A program made the position numbers and the translations under genes. A stretch of 64,000 nt of DNA from Gryllotalpicola ginsengisoli DSM 22003 (GTDB taxonomy: Bacteria > Actinomycetota > Actinomycetes > Actinomycetales > Microbacteriaceae): positions 310,001 to 374,000 of the forward strand of contig NZ_AULK01000001.1 in NCBI RefSeq assembly GCF_000419445.1. The letters are read 5' to 3'. The notes beneath the pieces are model-generated. The model saw only the letters and a program-made list of their open reading frames with translations. It was not told where the DNA came from and ran no database searches. Below, piece by piece: positions 40,461-50,611 of this stretch (position 1 is its first letter; each line of letters opens with the position of its first letter).

Positions 40461-41834
40461 CTACTCGAGGTAGTCCCGCAGCGACTGCGAACGCGACGGG
40501 TGCCGCAGCTTCGCCATCGTCTTGGACTCGATCTGCCGGATGCGCTCGCGGGTGACCCCGAAGGTGTCGCCGATCTGGTCAAGCGTCTTCGGCTGGCCGT
40601 CGCCCAGGCCGAAGCGCATGCGGATGACGCCCGCCTCGCGCTCGGAGAGGCTGTCGAGCAGGCTCTCCAGCTGCTTCTGCAGCATGGTGAAGCCCACCGC
40701 GTCGGCCGGCACGACCGCCTCGGTGTCCTCGATCAGGTCGCCGAACTCGCTGTCGCCGTCCTCGCCGAGCGGGGTGTGCAGCGAGATCGGCTCGCGGCCG
40801 TACTTCTGCACCTCGATGACCTTCTCGGGCGTCATGTCGAGCTCGCGGCTCAGTTCCTCGGGAGTAGGCTCGCGGCCCAGGTCCTGCAGCATCTGGCGCT
40901 GCACGCGGGCGAGCTTGTTGATGACCTCGACCATGTGCACCGGGATGCGGATGGTGCGCGCCTGGTCGGCCATCGCGCGGGTGATCGCCTGGCGGATCCA
41001 CCACGTCGCGTAGGTGGAGAACTTGAAGCCCTTGGTGTAGTCGAACTTCTCGACGGCGCGGATCAGGCCCAGGTTGCCTTCCTGGATGAGGTCGAGGAAC
41101 TGCATGCCGCGGCCCGTGTAGCGCTTGGCGAGGGAGACCACCAGGCGCAGGTTCGCCCCGAGCAGGTGGCTCTTGGCGCGCTGGCCGTCACGCGCGACCC
41201 AGGCGAGCTCGCGGCCGAGCTGGCTGCGCTTCTCCTTCTCGTCCATGTGGCTGAGCTTCTCTTCGGCGAACAGGCCGGCCTCGATGCGCATCGCGAGCTC
41301 GACCTCCTGCTCGGCGTTGAGCAGCGCGACCTTGCCGATCTGCTTGAGGTAGTCCTTGACGGGGTCGGCCGTGGCGCCGGTGATGGTCGCCGAGTAGACC
41401 GGGATCTCGTCCTCGTCGTCGGTGTTGCGCAGCACGATGGCGCCGGTGGGCAGCGGCTCCTCGACGACCGGTGCGGCCTTGCCCTCTTCGTCGTCGGAGG
41501 AGTCCGCAGCCGCGTCATCCGTGCCCGCAGCGGCGGTCTCGCCCGCCTCGGCGACGTCCGCGGCGGCGTCGCCGCCCTCGAGCTCCGTGTCGTCCAGCTC
41601 GGTGTCGAGCTCCACGTCGTCGTCGGCCTCGACGGCCTCGCCCTGCGCCTTCTTGGTTCCGGCGCGCTTCGAGGTCGCCTTCAGCGCCGCCTTGCCTGCG
41701 GTCTTCGCGGGGGCCTTGGCCGCCGTCTTCTTCGCAGTGCCCTTGGTCGTCGCCTTCTTGGCGGCGGTGGCGGGAGCCGAGGCCGCCTTCTTGTCTTCGA
41801 CGGCGTCGGACGCCGTAGCGGTTCGTGAGGCCAT
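40461..41834 (-). CDS. sigA: Primary RNA polymerase sigma factor (sigma-70, HrdB/SigA type)
   Basis: This 457-residue essential sigma factor has a Lys/Ala-rich N-terminal extension (residues about 1-130), then [12 protein letters not shown] (region 1.2) and region 2 with [20 protein letters not shown] and [17 protein letters not shown]. Region 3 follows, and region 4 has [20 protein letters not shown]. It directs vegetative promoters. GGAAGG nine bases before the ATG at 41832-41834 sets the start. The two alr-type genes follow within four bases, so read-through from the sigA promoter probably expresses them. Confidence 0.97.
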   Translation of the reverse strand: MASRTATASDAVEDKKAASAPATAAKKATTKGTAKKTAAKAPAKTAGKAALKATSKRAGTKKAQGEAVEADDDVELDTELDDTELEGGDAAADVAEAGETAAAGTDDAAADSSDDEEGKAAPVVEEPLPTGAIVLRNTDDEDEIPVYSATITGATADPVKDYLKQIGKVALLNAEQEVELAMRIEAGLFAEEKLSHMDEKEKRSQLGRELAWVARDGQRAKSHLLGANLRLVVSLAKRYTGRGMQFLDLIQEGNLGLIRAVEKFDYTKGFKFSTYATWWIRQAITRAMADQARTIRIPVHMVEVINKLARVQRQMLQDLGREPTPEELSRELDMTPEKVIEVQKYGREPISLHTPLGEDGDSEFGDLIEDTEAVVPADAVGFTMLQKQLESLLDSLSEREAGVIRMRFGLGDGQPKTLDQIGDTFGVTRERIRQIESKTMAKLRHPSRSQSLRDYLE

Positions 41835-41954
41835 TGAGGTCACCTTCCGTCCGTATGCGCGGACATTACAAGGGCCCATGTCAAGTCCGCGCGAGGTGCG
41901 GCGCCGTTGTCATTCAACTGACGCCCCGCGGAGATGACCGGGTCCGAAGTCACA

Positions 41955-41960
41955 ATTATA
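41955..41960 (-). promoter_or_regulatory. Probable -10 box of sigA
   Basis: A perfect TATAAT is found on the minus strand 121 bases before the sigA ATG, with the AT-richest bases in this region around it. The -35 region is not consensus. A TTGACA lies further down at 41879-41884 but has no good -10 at the right distance. Confidence 0.5.
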
Positions 41961-42068
41961 ACCGCAACGGATCCGGGGACCGATCGCCCGAAACGCACAT
42001 CGCGGCACCCTGGACACAACGGATGCCGGTACCCGCGTATTCCGCGGGGCACCTCTTTCCGCGCGGGC

Positions 42069-42989
42069 TCAGCCCCGCTGCCCGTCGTCGCCGTTGCGGC
42101 GCTGGTGGGCGAGGAACTGCTCGAGCTCGGCGGCGATCTCGTCGGCCGTCGGCAGGTTCGCGATGTCGGTCTGCCGCGCCGGGTTGTCCTGCATGTAGCT
42201 GTCGTGCCGCTGCTCGAGCGCACCCACCAGTCGCTCCAGCTCCGCATTGCCGGCCACCTGCTCGTCGATGTTCTTCACGAAGTCGCGGTCGTCGGCGCGC
42301 ACGTCGTCGGTGGGGAAGATCAGGCCCGTCGCGGCGGCGATGCTCTGCAGTGCGGTGATCAGCGCGGCCGGGTACTCGGTGTCGGCGAGGTAGTGCGGCA
42401 CGAGCACGACGAGGCCCGCGGTGGAGTGCCCCTGCTCGACCAGGCGGTGCTCGATCAAGTGCATCGCGGTCGCGGGCGCCTTCGTGCGCGGACGCCAGAC
42501 CGACAGCTGCTCGATCAGAGCGCGGTTGTTGCCGCTGACCGTCACCCCGAGCGGCCGGGTGTGCGGCACCGGCATGGGGATCGCATGCACCCACGTCACG
42601 CTCGCGATCTCGAAGGTGTCGACGAAGCCGAGGATCGCCTGCGCGAAGGCCTCCCACTCGAAGTCGGGCTCGTAGCCGTGCAGGAACAGGAAGGGCCGGC
42701 CCACCTCGTCGGAGACGAGGTACAGCGCGAGGCGCGGCGGCTGGTAGTCGGTCAGGTGGTCCTGCTCGAAGGTGAGCGTCGGGCGCCGGGCACGGTAGTC
42801 GAGCAGGATGTCGTTGTCGAAGGTGGCCACGACCTCGTAGCCGCCGAGGTTCTCGAGGGTGTACGCACCGAGCTGGGAGACCGCCCCGCCCGCGTCGGCG
42901 AAGCCGGTCAGACCCGCGACGAGGTGCAGCCCCGCAGGCACGTCCATGGCAGCCGCGGTCAGCTCGTAGAGTTCGCGGGGGTTGCGCAT
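42069..42989 (-). CDS. PAC2-family protein
   Basis: This 306-residue soluble protein is of the PAC2 (proteasome assembly chaperone 2-like) family. It has VAGLTGFADAGGAVSQLGAY, FDNDILLDYRARRPTLTF and VSDEVGRPFLFLHGYEPDFE. Actinobacterial members are of unestablished function. The ATG at 42987-42989 is used; an in-frame GTG three codons upstream is possible. It is divergent from pepA. Confidence 0.85.
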   Translation of the reverse strand: MRNPRELYELTAAAMDVPAGLHLVAGLTGFADAGGAVSQLGAYTLENLGGYEVVATFDNDILLDYRARRPTLTFEQDHLTDYQPPRLALYLVSDEVGRPFLFLHGYEPDFEWEAFAQAILGFVDTFEIASVTWVHAIPMPVPHTRPLGVTVSGNNRALIEQLSVWRPRTKAPATAMHLIEHRLVEQGHSTAGLVVLVPHYLADTEYPAALITALQSIAAATGLIFPTDDVRADDRDFVKNIDEQVAGNAELERLVGALEQRHDSYMQDNPARQTDIANLPTADEIAAELEQFLAHQRRNGDDGQRG

Positions 42990-43082
42990 GTCATCCACTG
43001 TAAACGCGCCGTGCGCACGAGCCCGGCTCGGGCGCAGATGCCTGTAGCGAACAGGGCGGCGGACGCTGGATAGGGTGCTGGC

Positions 43083-44558
43083 ATGACCTCTCCCGCGCTG
43101 CACGTCATCCCCGACGCCGCCGCGGCCGACGCCGAGATCACGGTGTTCGCCGCGACCGCGTCGTCCGCCCCCGAACTGCTGGGTGCCGACTCGGCGCCGG
43201 CAGCCCTCGCCGAGCAGTTGCCGCTGATCGGCTTCGGCGGCGGCACCGACGAGCTGGCCCGGGTCGTGATCGACGGGCGGCGCTACGCCGTGATCGGCGT
43301 CGCCAAGGAAGCGAGCGTCGACGCGCTGCGGTATGCGGCGGGATCGGCGGTCCGGCAGCTGGCGGGCGCGGCATCCGTCGCCCTCGTCCTGCCGGTCGAC
43401 GCGGACGGCGCGCTGCAGGCGGTGCTGACCGGCGCCGCGCTCGGCTCCTACGCCTACACGGCGTACCGCTCGTCATCCGACGAGCAGAAGGCGCCGGTCG
43501 CCGAGATCCACGTGGTGGCGGGCACGGATGCCTCGGCCGAGGCCGCCCGCGCCGCCATCGAGGCCCGCGCCGTCGCCCTCGTCAAGGACCTCTTCAACCA
43601 GCCGGCGCTCGACCTGTATCCGCAGACCTTCGCGCAGGCGGCGGCGGACGCCGTGGGCGACCTCCCCGTCGACGTCGACGTGTTCGACGAGGCGGCGCTG
43701 AAAGCCTCGGGCTTCGGCGGCATCCTCGGCGTCGGGCAGGGCTCGAGCCGGCCGCCGCGGCTCGTGAAGCTGAGCTACACGCCTGACGGCGCAGAAAGGC
43801 ACCTCGCCCTCGTGGGCAAGGGCATCACCTTCGACTCCGGCGGCCTGTCGCTCAAGCAGCCGACCGGCATGATCGGCATGAAGGGCGATATGACGGGCGC
43901 GGCGGTCGCCCTCGCCGTCACCGTCGCGGCGGCGGAACTCGGGCTGCCGGTGCGGATCACCGCCTGGCTGTGCCTGGCGGAGAACATGCCGTCGGGCACG
44001 GCGATCCGGCCCGGCGACGTGCTGCGGATGTACGGCGGCAAGACCGTCGAGGTGCTCAACACAGACGCGGAGGGGCGGCTCGTGATGGCCGACGGGCTCG
44101 TCGCCGCCAGCGAGGAGCAGCCCGACCAGCTCATCGACATCGCGACGCTCACCGGCGCGAAGGTGACCGCGCTGGGCACCCGGTACTCGGCGCTGATGGG
44201 CGACGACGCCCTGCTCGAGCAGCTGCGCGAGGCGGCGGCCGAGACGGGCGAGCTGTTCTGGCCGATGCCGCTGCCGGCCGAACTGCGCAGCACCATCTCG
44301 TCGCCGATCGCCGACATCGCGAACGCGAACCCCGGCGTCCCGGCGGGCGGCATGCTGCTGGCCGGCGTCTTCCTGCGGGAGTTCGTCGGCGAGGGCATCG
44401 CCTGGGCGCACCTCGACATCGCCGGAAGCGAGGAGAACAAGGGCGGCCCGTACGGATTCACCGGCAAGGGCCCGACGGGCGTCGCGGTGCGCATGCTGCT
44501 GCGCCACGCGGAGCGCGTCGCCCTTGCCGCGTCGGATGGCGGCGCCGCCCAGGTATAG
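43083..44558 (+). CDS. pepA: Leucyl aminopeptidase (M17)
   Basis: This 491-residue cytosolic dizinc exopeptidase removes N-terminal residues from peptides. Metal-binding and catalytic motifs are VGKGITFDSGGLSLKQ and EVLNTDAEGRLVMADGL, with KGDMTGAA between. The C-terminus has GGPYGFTGKGPTGVAVRML. It lies upstream of lpd with a 78-base gap that contains a separate ribosome-binding site. Confidence 0.95.
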   Translation: MTSPALHVIPDAAAADAEITVFAATASSAPELLGADSAPAALAEQLPLIGFGGGTDELARVVIDGRRYAVIGVAKEASVDALRYAAGSAVRQLAGAASVALVLPVDADGALQAVLTGAALGSYAYTAYRSSSDEQKAPVAEIHVVAGTDASAEAARAAIEARAVALVKDLFNQPALDLYPQTFAQAAADAVGDLPVDVDVFDEAALKASGFGGILGVGQGSSRPPRLVKLSYTPDGAERHLALVGKGITFDSGGLSLKQPTGMIGMKGDMTGAAVALAVTVAAAELGLPVRITAWLCLAENMPSGTAIRPGDVLRMYGGKTVEVLNTDAEGRLVMADGLVAASEEQPDQLIDIATLTGAKVTALGTRYSALMGDDALLEQLREAAAETGELFWPMPLPAELRSTISSPIADIANANPGVPAGGMLLAGVFLREFVGEGIAWAHLDIAGSEENKGGPYGFTGKGPTGVAVRMLLRHAERVALAASDGGAAQV

Positions 44559-44636
44559 GGTCGATTTCTGGCGGACACGGTCCGCCTGATTCATGTGCGC
44601 CCGCCGAGGCCGACCGCGAGGAGGGACCCCAGCCCG

Positions 44637-46010
44637 ATGCCCGAGCAGAACTTCGATCTCGTCGTGCTGGGCGGCGGCAGCGGCGGATACGCAGCCGCGC
44701 TGCGCGCGGCGGAGCTCGGCTCGAGCGTCGCTCTGATCGAGAAGGACAAGGTCGGCGGCACCTGCCTGCACCGCGGCTGCATCCCCACCAAGGCCCTGCT
44801 GCACGCCGCCGAGGTGGCCGACTATGCGCGAGGCGCCGAGAAGCGCGGCATCCGCACAACCTTCGAGGGCGTCGACGTCGAGGGCGTCGCGCGGTACCGC
44901 GAGGGCATCGTCGCGAAGAAGTTCAAGGGGCTCGAGGGCCTGCTGAAGGCGCGCGGGGTGACGACCGTGTCCGGAGCGGGCCGCCTCGTCTCCCCCAACT
45001 CGGTGCAGGTCGGCGACGACCGCTACACCGGCGCGAACGTCGTGCTCGCCACCGGCTCCTACTCCCGGTCGCTGCCGGGTCTGGAACTCGGCGGCCGAGT
45101 CATCACGAGCGAGCAGGCGCTGCAGCTCGACGTCGTGCCCGAGCACGTCGTCGTGCTCGGCGGCGGCGTCATCGGCGTCGAGTTCGCGAGCATCTGGCGT
45201 TCCTTCGGCGCCGAGGTGAGCATCATCGAGGCCCTGCCGCACCTCGTGCCCAACGAGGACGAGGCGATCAGCAAGGGCCTGGAGCGCGCTTTCCGCCGCC
45301 GCGGCATCGACTTCCGGCTCGGGGTTCGCTTCTCCGGCGTCACGCAGTCGGACGACGGGGTCGTCGTCAGCCTCGAGAACGGCGACACCGTGGAGGCGGA
45401 CTACCTCCTGGTCGCCGTCGGCCGAGGGCCGGCCACCGCCGGTCTCGGCTTCGAGGAGGTGGGCGTGCGGCTGGACCGCGGCTTCGTGGTCGCCGACGAG
45501 CGGCTGCGCACCTCGGTTCCCGGCGTGTGGGCGGTCGGCGACATCGTGCCAGGGCTTCAGTTGGCCCATCGCGGGTTCCAGCAGGGCGTCTTCGTCGCCG
45601 AGGAGATCGCCGGGCTGTCGCCCGTGGTCATCCCCGACGCGAACATCCCGAAGGTCACCTACTGCGAGCCGGAGGTCGCGTCCGTCGGCCTCACCCAGGC
45701 GAAGGCCGCCGAGCAGTACGGCGCCGACGCCGTCGAGGCGTACGAGTACGGCCTCGCCGGCAACGGGCGCAGCGAGATCCTCGGCACGAACGGCACGGTG
45801 AAGGTGGTGCGCGTGAAGGGCGGGCCGGTCGTGGGCGTGCACCTGATCGGCGCGCGGGTGGGCGAACTGATCGGCGAGGCGCAGCTCGCCGTGAACTGGG
45901 AGGCGTACCCGGAGGACATCGCGCCGCTGGTGCACGCGCACCCCACCCAGAACGAAGCGCTGGGCGAGGCGTTCCTGAAGCTTGCGGGCAAGCCGCTGCA
46001 CGCCCTGTAA
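44637..46010 (+). CDS. lpd: Dihydrolipoyl dehydrogenase (E3)
   Basis: This 457-residue FAD disulfide oxidoreductase reoxidises the dihydrolipoyl groups of 2-oxoacid dehydrogenase complexes with NAD. It has FAD site VVLGGGSGGYAAALRA, redox pair GGTCLHRGCIPTKALL, NAD site VVVLGGGVIGVEFASIW and C-terminal HAHPTQNEALGEAF with the catalytic His-Glu. The ATG at 44637 follows GAGGAGG. The sucB gene starts 44 bases downstream, so E3 and E2 are likely co-expressed. Confidence 0.96.
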   Translation: MPEQNFDLVVLGGGSGGYAAALRAAELGSSVALIEKDKVGGTCLHRGCIPTKALLHAAEVADYARGAEKRGIRTTFEGVDVEGVARYREGIVAKKFKGLEGLLKARGVTTVSGAGRLVSPNSVQVGDDRYTGANVVLATGSYSRSLPGLELGGRVITSEQALQLDVVPEHVVVLGGGVIGVEFASIWRSFGAEVSIIEALPHLVPNEDEAISKGLERAFRRRGIDFRLGVRFSGVTQSDDGVVVSLENGDTVEADYLLVAVGRGPATAGLGFEEVGVRLDRGFVVADERLRTSVPGVWAVGDIVPGLQLAHRGFQQGVFVAEEIAGLSPVVIPDANIPKVTYCEPEVASVGLTQAKAAEQYGADAVEAYEYGLAGNGRSEILGTNGTVKVVRVKGGPVVGVHLIGARVGELIGEAQLAVNWEAYPEDIAPLVHAHPTQNEALGEAFLKLAGKPLHAL

Positions 46011-46054
46011 GCCAATAAGCTATTTCTCAAGTTGAGGTCTAAGGAGACAGTCTC

Positions 46055-47500
46055 ATGAGCGAATCCGTCAGCCTGCCTGCACTCGGCGAGAGTGTCACGG
46101 AGGGCACGGTCACCCGCTGGCTGAAGAACGTCGGCGACCGCGTCGAGGTCGACGAGCCCCTGCTGGAGGTGTCGACCGACAAGGTCGACACCGAGATCCC
46201 CTCCCCCGTCGCCGGCGTGGTCGAGGAGATCCTGGTGCAGGAGGACGAGACGGTCGAGGTGGGCACTGCGCTCGTGAGGATCGGCGACGGCAGCGGCGCC
46301 GCCGCACCGGCGGAGTCCGCGCCGCAGGAGGCTCCCGCCGAGGAGGCCCCGGCCGCCGAGGAGGCGGCTCCGGCGGAGCCTGTGCCCGCTCCGACGCCCG
46401 AGCCGGTCGCACCCCCGGAGCCGGCGCCCGCCGCGCAGCCCGAGGCGGCTCCCGAGCCCGAGCCCGAGCCCGCGCCGCAGCCCGCGGCAGCGCCGCAGCC
46501 CGAGCCGGCCCCCTCGGCTCCGGCCCCGGCAGCGCCGGTTCCCGCAGCGGCGGCGCCCGCGGCATCCGCCCCCACCGGCGCCGAGCCGTCCGGCGGCGCC
46601 CACGCCGGCGGCGGCTACGTGACCCCCATCGTGCGCAAGCTCGCGGCCGAGCAGGGCGTCGACCTCGACTCGGTCACGGGTACGGGCGTCGGCGGCCGCA
46701 TCCGCAAGCAGGACGTGCTCGACGCCGCCTCGGCGCCCGCCGCACCGAGCGCCCCCGCCGCGCCCGTCAAGCTCGAGGTCTCCCCGCTGCGCGGCACCAC
46801 CGCTCCGGCGTCGCGCCTGACCAAGGTGATGTCGCAGCGCGCCGTCGAGTCGATGCAGCAGACCGCGCAGCTCACCACCGTCGTGAAGGTGGACGTCACC
46901 AAGGTCGCCGCGCTGCGCGACAAGGTGAAGGCCGACTTCCAGGCCAAGACCGGCAACAAGCTGTCCTTCCTGCCGTTCTTCGCCAAGGCGGCCCTCGAGG
47001 CGCTGCAGGCGTACCCGATCATCAACTCCACGTTCGACGGTGAGACGATCACCTACCCGGCCACCGAGAACCTCGCCATCGCGGTCGACACCGACCGCGG
47101 CCTGCTCACCCCGGTGATCAAGGACGCGAGCACGCTCGACATCGCCGGCCTGGCCGCGCAGATCGCCGACCTCGCCGGCCGCACCCGCGAGAACAAGCTC
47201 AAGCCCGACGAGCTGGCCGGCGGCACGTTCACGCTGACCAACACCGGCTCGCGCGGGGCGCTCTTCGACACCCCGGTCGTGTTCCTGCCGCAGTCGGCGA
47301 TCCTCGGCACGGGCACCGTGCAGAAGGAGCCCGTCGTGGTCACCGTCGACGGGCAGGACGCGATCGCGATCCGCTCGACCGTGTACCTCGCACTGTCCTA
47401 CGACCACCGCACCATCGCGGGCGCGGACGCGGCGCGCTACCTGACCGCCGTCAAGGCGCGTCTGGAGGAAGGCGCGTTCGAGGGCGACCTCGGCATCTGA
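46055..47500 (+). CDS. sucB: 2-oxoacid dehydrogenase E2 (dihydrolipoyl acyltransferase)
   Basis: This 481-residue E2 has a single lipoyl domain (lysine in [14 protein letters not shown]) and a long Ala/Pro/Glu linker. A peripheral-subunit-binding domain follows ([29 protein letters not shown]), then a catalytic acyltransferase domain. The usual HxxxDG active-site motif reads [14 protein letters not shown], so the aspartate is alanine here while the histidine remains. Actinobacterial E2 of this type can serve both pyruvate and 2-oxoglutarate dehydrogenase. GGAG 13 bases before the ATG supports the start. It is followed by a hairpin. Confidence 0.92.
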   Translation: MSESVSLPALGESVTEGTVTRWLKNVGDRVEVDEPLLEVSTDKVDTEIPSPVAGVVEEILVQEDETVEVGTALVRIGDGSGAAAPAESAPQEAPAEEAPAAEEAAPAEPVPAPTPEPVAPPEPAPAAQPEAAPEPEPEPAPQPAAAPQPEPAPSAPAPAAPVPAAAAPAASAPTGAEPSGGAHAGGGYVTPIVRKLAAEQGVDLDSVTGTGVGGRIRKQDVLDAASAPAAPSAPAAPVKLEVSPLRGTTAPASRLTKVMSQRAVESMQQTAQLTTVVKVDVTKVAALRDKVKADFQAKTGNKLSFLPFFAKAALEALQAYPIINSTFDGETITYPATENLAIAVDTDRGLLTPVIKDASTLDIAGLAAQIADLAGRTRENKLKPDELAGGTFTLTNTGSRGALFDTPVVFLPQSAILGTGTVQKEPVVVTVDGQDAIAIRSTVYLALSYDHRTIAGADAARYLTAVKARLEEGAFEGDLGI

Positions 47501-47508
47501 GTGCATCG

Positions 47509-47533
47509 TCGCGCCGGTCCTCGCCCGGCGCGA
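47509..47533. terminator. Possible terminator hairpin after sucB
   Basis: A nine-base-pair GC stem (TCGCGCCGG and complement) with a seven-base loop lies nine bases after the sucB stop. No T-tract follows, so intrinsic termination is uncertain. Confidence 0.35.
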
Positions 47534-47615
47534 GTCGTGCCGCTCAGCGGCGCTCGAGTCGCCGCTTCGCTGGTGGCCGGCGAGGCGGCCACATCGTGCG
47601 ATATCGGAAGAGCCG

Positions 47616-48878
47616 TCAGTTCTCGTAGAGCTGTCGGAGCCGCCATCCGGCCTCGGTCCTCATCAGCAGGGCCGAGGCCGGAGCCATGTCCGTGCCCTGC
47701 TTGGGCGTGAGCGCCACGAGCGCCGAGTCGCCCGTGCGCTCGAGCAATGACGGCGTCAGCGCGGCGAGCGGTCGCGCCGGGGTGGCGAGATCGGATGCCT
47801 CGCCGTCGGCGAGCGGCGCGAGGCATGCGGCCCGTCGCTCGTCCGAGGCGGCCAGACACGCGTCGCGCCGGTCGAGCAGCACCGTCGCCGCCCCGACCGG
47901 GTCGTCCCCGCGCAGGACCGCGGCGTCGGCGTCCGCCGTCGGTGACGCGGAGCCGGACGCGCGGGCAGGCGACGAGACGGCCCGCCCGCTCGCCGGCGTC
48001 GACGGATGCGCCGCCTGGCGCCCCTCGTCCGGCATCAGCACGACGGCGGCCACCACGAGCACGGCGGCCACGAGGCCGCCGACCACGAGCAGGCGGCCGC
48101 GCCCGCTGAGCAAGCCGGCAGCGACCGCCACGCGCTCCCGCAGGCGGCCGATCGGCTCGGCGAGCAGCGCCGATGGCCCCGCGTCGAAGGCCTCGACCAG
48201 CGCGGAACCCGAGGGCTTGCGGTGCGCCTTGCGAGGACGGCCGCTGGGGCGGGTGCCGGCCCGGGAGCCCGGCGCGAGCGTCGGCGGAGGCGGGGGCGGC
48301 TCGGCCGCTGCCATGAGCCGCACCGGCGCCGGCTCGGCGAGCTCGAACAGCGCCTCTTCGAGCTGGTCCAGCGTGTGAGTCGTCTCGCTCGCGGTCAGTG
48401 TGGCGAACGCCAGCCCGAGCCCGGTGTGCGCCGGGCCGCCCGACCGGCCGCGGGCGAGCAGCCCGAGGCGCACCGCGAGCTCGGCGACGGCGCGCCAGTC
48501 GTCATCGGCCGCGGTGCGGCCCGCCGCGACGATCTCGACCAGCGTCGACGTGCCCACGAGCACCGGCCGCGCCGCCGAGTCGAAGCGCACCGCGTCGACC
48601 ACGGCCCCTGCGAAGCCGGCGGCGTGCAGCGCCGCGACCGCCCGCACCACGCCGATCACGACCGTGACCGCCTCTGCCTCGGTGAGCCGCCGGCGGCGGG
48701 CGAGCAGCTCGTCCAGGTTCGGGCCGTCGAGCGGCTCGAGCAGCAGCTCGCGGTGCTCCCCCAGCGCGACGACGTCGAGCACGCGCGGCAGGTGCGGGCT
48801 GTCGGCGGAGAGCAGCGCCGCGGCCTCGCGGTCGAAGGCCGAGGCATCCGTCGCCTCAGGCGTCATCGTGCTGGTCAT
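47616..48878 (-). CDS. Membrane-anchored pseudokinase-like protein
   Basis: This encodes 420 residues. The first roughly 190 resemble the C-lobe of a Ser/Thr protein kinase: hinge-like [20 protein letters not shown], a helix corresponding to alpha-E ([20 protein letters not shown]) and an F-helix-like [17 protein letters not shown]. The HRD, DFG and beta-3 lysine motifs are all absent. A basic Pro-rich linker, one membrane helix ([20 protein letters not shown]) and a Ser/Ala-rich outer domain follow. I infer a catalytically dead sensor or scaffold; the outer domain is unrecognised. The ATG at 48876-48878 follows AGGA by eight bases. It is divergent from lipB. Confidence 0.65.
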   Translation of the reverse strand: MTSTMTPEATDASAFDREAAALLSADSPHLPRVLDVVALGEHRELLLEPLDGPNLDELLARRRRLTEAEAVTVVIGVVRAVAALHAAGFAGAVVDAVRFDSAARPVLVGTSTLVEIVAAGRTAADDDWRAVAELAVRLGLLARGRSGGPAHTGLGLAFATLTASETTHTLDQLEEALFELAEPAPVRLMAAAEPPPPPPTLAPGSRAGTRPSGRPRKAHRKPSGSALVEAFDAGPSALLAEPIGRLRERVAVAAGLLSGRGRLLVVGGLVAAVLVVAAVVLMPDEGRQAAHPSTPASGRAVSSPARASGSASPTADADAAVLRGDDPVGAATVLLDRRDACLAASDERRAACLAPLADGEASDLATPARPLAALTPSLLERTGDSALVALTPKQGTDMAPASALLMRTEAGWRLRQLYEN

Positions 48879-48986
48879 GCCGGTCATCCTGCCCGAGCCG
48901 CTCCGAGCCGGCCGGGGCGACCGCGCGGCCGGTGGATAACTTAGGCTGGCTGCACAACCTCACACAGAAAGCCGATTGCTGGACAC

Positions 48987-49643
48987 ATGCCTCAGTACAT
49001 CGTCACGGGACTAAGCGCCAATTCCGTGCCGTACCTCGAGGCCCTCGAACTCCAGCGTGCGACGCACGCTGCCGTGGTTCGCGGGTCGGCGCCCGACACC
49101 GTCATGCTGCTCACGCACCCCTCCGTCTACACGGCGGGCAAGCGCACCGAGCCCTCCGAGCGGCCCGTCGATGGAACCCCCGTCATCGACGTCGACCGCG
49201 GCGGCAAGATCACGTGGCACGGGCCGGGGCAGCTGGTCGGGTACCCGATCCTGCGGCTTGCCGATCCCATCGACGTCGTCGCCTTCGTGCGCCGCCTCGA
49301 GGGCGTGCTCATCGACGTGCTCGCCGAACTCGGCGTCTCCGGCCACCGGGTCGACGGGCGCAGCGGCGTGTGGGTGTCGCAGACGGATGCCTCCGGCCGC
49401 CCCGCCCCCGACGCGAAGATCGCTGCGATCGGGCTTCGGGTCGCCGAGGGCGTCACCATGCACGGCTTCGCGCTGAACCTCAGCAACAGCCTCGAACCGT
49501 ACGAGAAGATCGTCGCCTGCGGCATCCGCGACGCCGGCGTGACGACCGTGAGCCGGGAGCTGGGCCGCACCGTCACGCCGGAGGACGCCGCGCCGATCGT
49601 GCAGCGGCACCTCGACGCCGCGTTCGCGGAGGTGGCCGCGTGA
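48987..49643 (+). CDS. lipB: Octanoyl-[ACP]:protein N-octanoyltransferase
   Basis: This 218-residue enzyme transfers octanoate from ACP to lipoyl-domain lysines, the first step of lipoate synthesis. Motifs are [17 protein letters not shown], the catalytic lysine in [11 protein letters not shown] and the catalytic cysteine in [12 protein letters not shown]. Its stop overlaps the lipA start by four bases (GTGA). Its product modifies the nearby SucB lipoyl domain. Confidence 0.96.
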   Translation: MPQYIVTGLSANSVPYLEALELQRATHAAVVRGSAPDTVMLLTHPSVYTAGKRTEPSERPVDGTPVIDVDRGGKITWHGPGQLVGYPILRLADPIDVVAFVRRLEGVLIDVLAELGVSGHRVDGRSGVWVSQTDASGRPAPDAKIAAIGLRVAEGVTMHGFALNLSNSLEPYEKIVACGIRDAGVTTVSRELGRTVTPEDAAPIVQRHLDAAFAEVAA

Positions 49644-50584
49644 CCATCACCAACGGCGCCGCGGCGGCGCACGACACGCAGGGCCGGCGAATGCTGCGGC
49701 TCGAGGTGCGCAATGCCCAGACCCCGATCGAGAAGAAGCCGTCCTGGATCAAGACCCGGGCGAAGATGGGCCCCGAGTACCGCCAGCTGCAGGAGCTCGT
49801 GAAGACCGAGCAGCTGCACACCGTCTGCCAGGAGGCAGGCTGCCCCAACATCTTCGAGTGCTGGGAGGACCGCGAGGCGACCTTCCTGATCGGCGGCTCG
49901 GCGTGCACGAGACGCTGCGACTTCTGCCAGATCGACACGGGCAAGCCGGCCGACTACGACACCGACGAGCCCAGGCGTGTCGCGGAGTCGGTCGTGCGCA
50001 TGCAGCTGCGCTACGCGACGGTCACCGGCGTCGCGCGCGACGACCTGGAGGACGAGGGCGCGTGGCTGTACGCCGAGACGATCCGGGAGATCCACCGTCA
50101 GTCGCCCGGCACCGGGGTCGAGATCCTCGTCCCGGACTTCTCGGGCAACCCGGCCCACCTCGCCGAGGTGTTCGGCGCGCGCCCCGAGGTGTTCGCGCAC
50201 AACGTCGAGACGGTGCCGCGCATCTTCAAGCGCATCCGCCCCGCCTTCCGCTACGAGCGCTCGCTCGGCGTGCTGACGCAGGCGAAGGAGGCCGGGCTGA
50301 TCACCAAGTCGAACCTGATCCTCGGCATGGGCGAGGAGCCCGAGGAGGTCACCCAGGCGCTGCAGGACCTGCACGACGCGGGCACCGACCTCATCACGAT
50401 CACCCAGTACCTGAGGCCCAGCCCCCGGCACCTGCCGGTCGCGCGCTGGGTGCATCCCGAGGAGTTCGTCGCGTTCGCCGAGCAGGCGGAGGAGATCGGA
50501 TTCGCCGGCGTGATGTCGGGCCCCCTGGTGCGTTCCTCGTACCGTGCGGGGCGCCTCTGGGCGCAGGCCGTGCGGGCGAGCTGA
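49640..50584 (+). CDS. lipA: Lipoyl synthase (radical SAM)
   Basis: This 314-residue enzyme inserts two sulfurs into octanoyl-lysine. The auxiliary cluster cysteines are in [12 protein letters not shown], the radical-SAM cluster in CTRRCDFC, and the C-terminal serine motif is [13 protein letters not shown]. The GTG start overlaps the lipB stop, which indicates translational coupling. DUF4191 and RDD genes follow in the order known from other actinobacteria. Confidence 0.96.
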   Translation: MTITNGAAAAHDTQGRRMLRLEVRNAQTPIEKKPSWIKTRAKMGPEYRQLQELVKTEQLHTVCQEAGCPNIFECWEDREATFLIGGSACTRRCDFCQIDTGKPADYDTDEPRRVAESVVRMQLRYATVTGVARDDLEDEGAWLYAETIREIHRQSPGTGVEILVPDFSGNPAHLAEVFGARPEVFAHNVETVPRIFKRIRPAFRYERSLGVLTQAKEAGLITKSNLILGMGEEPEEVTQALQDLHDAGTDLITITQYLRPSPRHLPVARWVHPEEFVAFAEQAEEIGFAGVMSGPLVRSSYRAGRLWAQAVRAS

Positions 50585-50611
50585 CAGCCGCGTTCCGGTA
50601 GTCTGGAGACC

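Noticed and set aside
41400-41834. Lys/Ala-rich N-terminus of SigA as a separate protein or repeat element
   Set aside because: Actinobacterial primary sigma factors normally carry such an extension and the frame is continuous.
41879-41884. TTGACA upstream of sigA as its -35 box
   Set aside because: No acceptable -10 hexamer lies 16-19 bases downstream. The TATAAT at 41955-41960 is a better promoter element.
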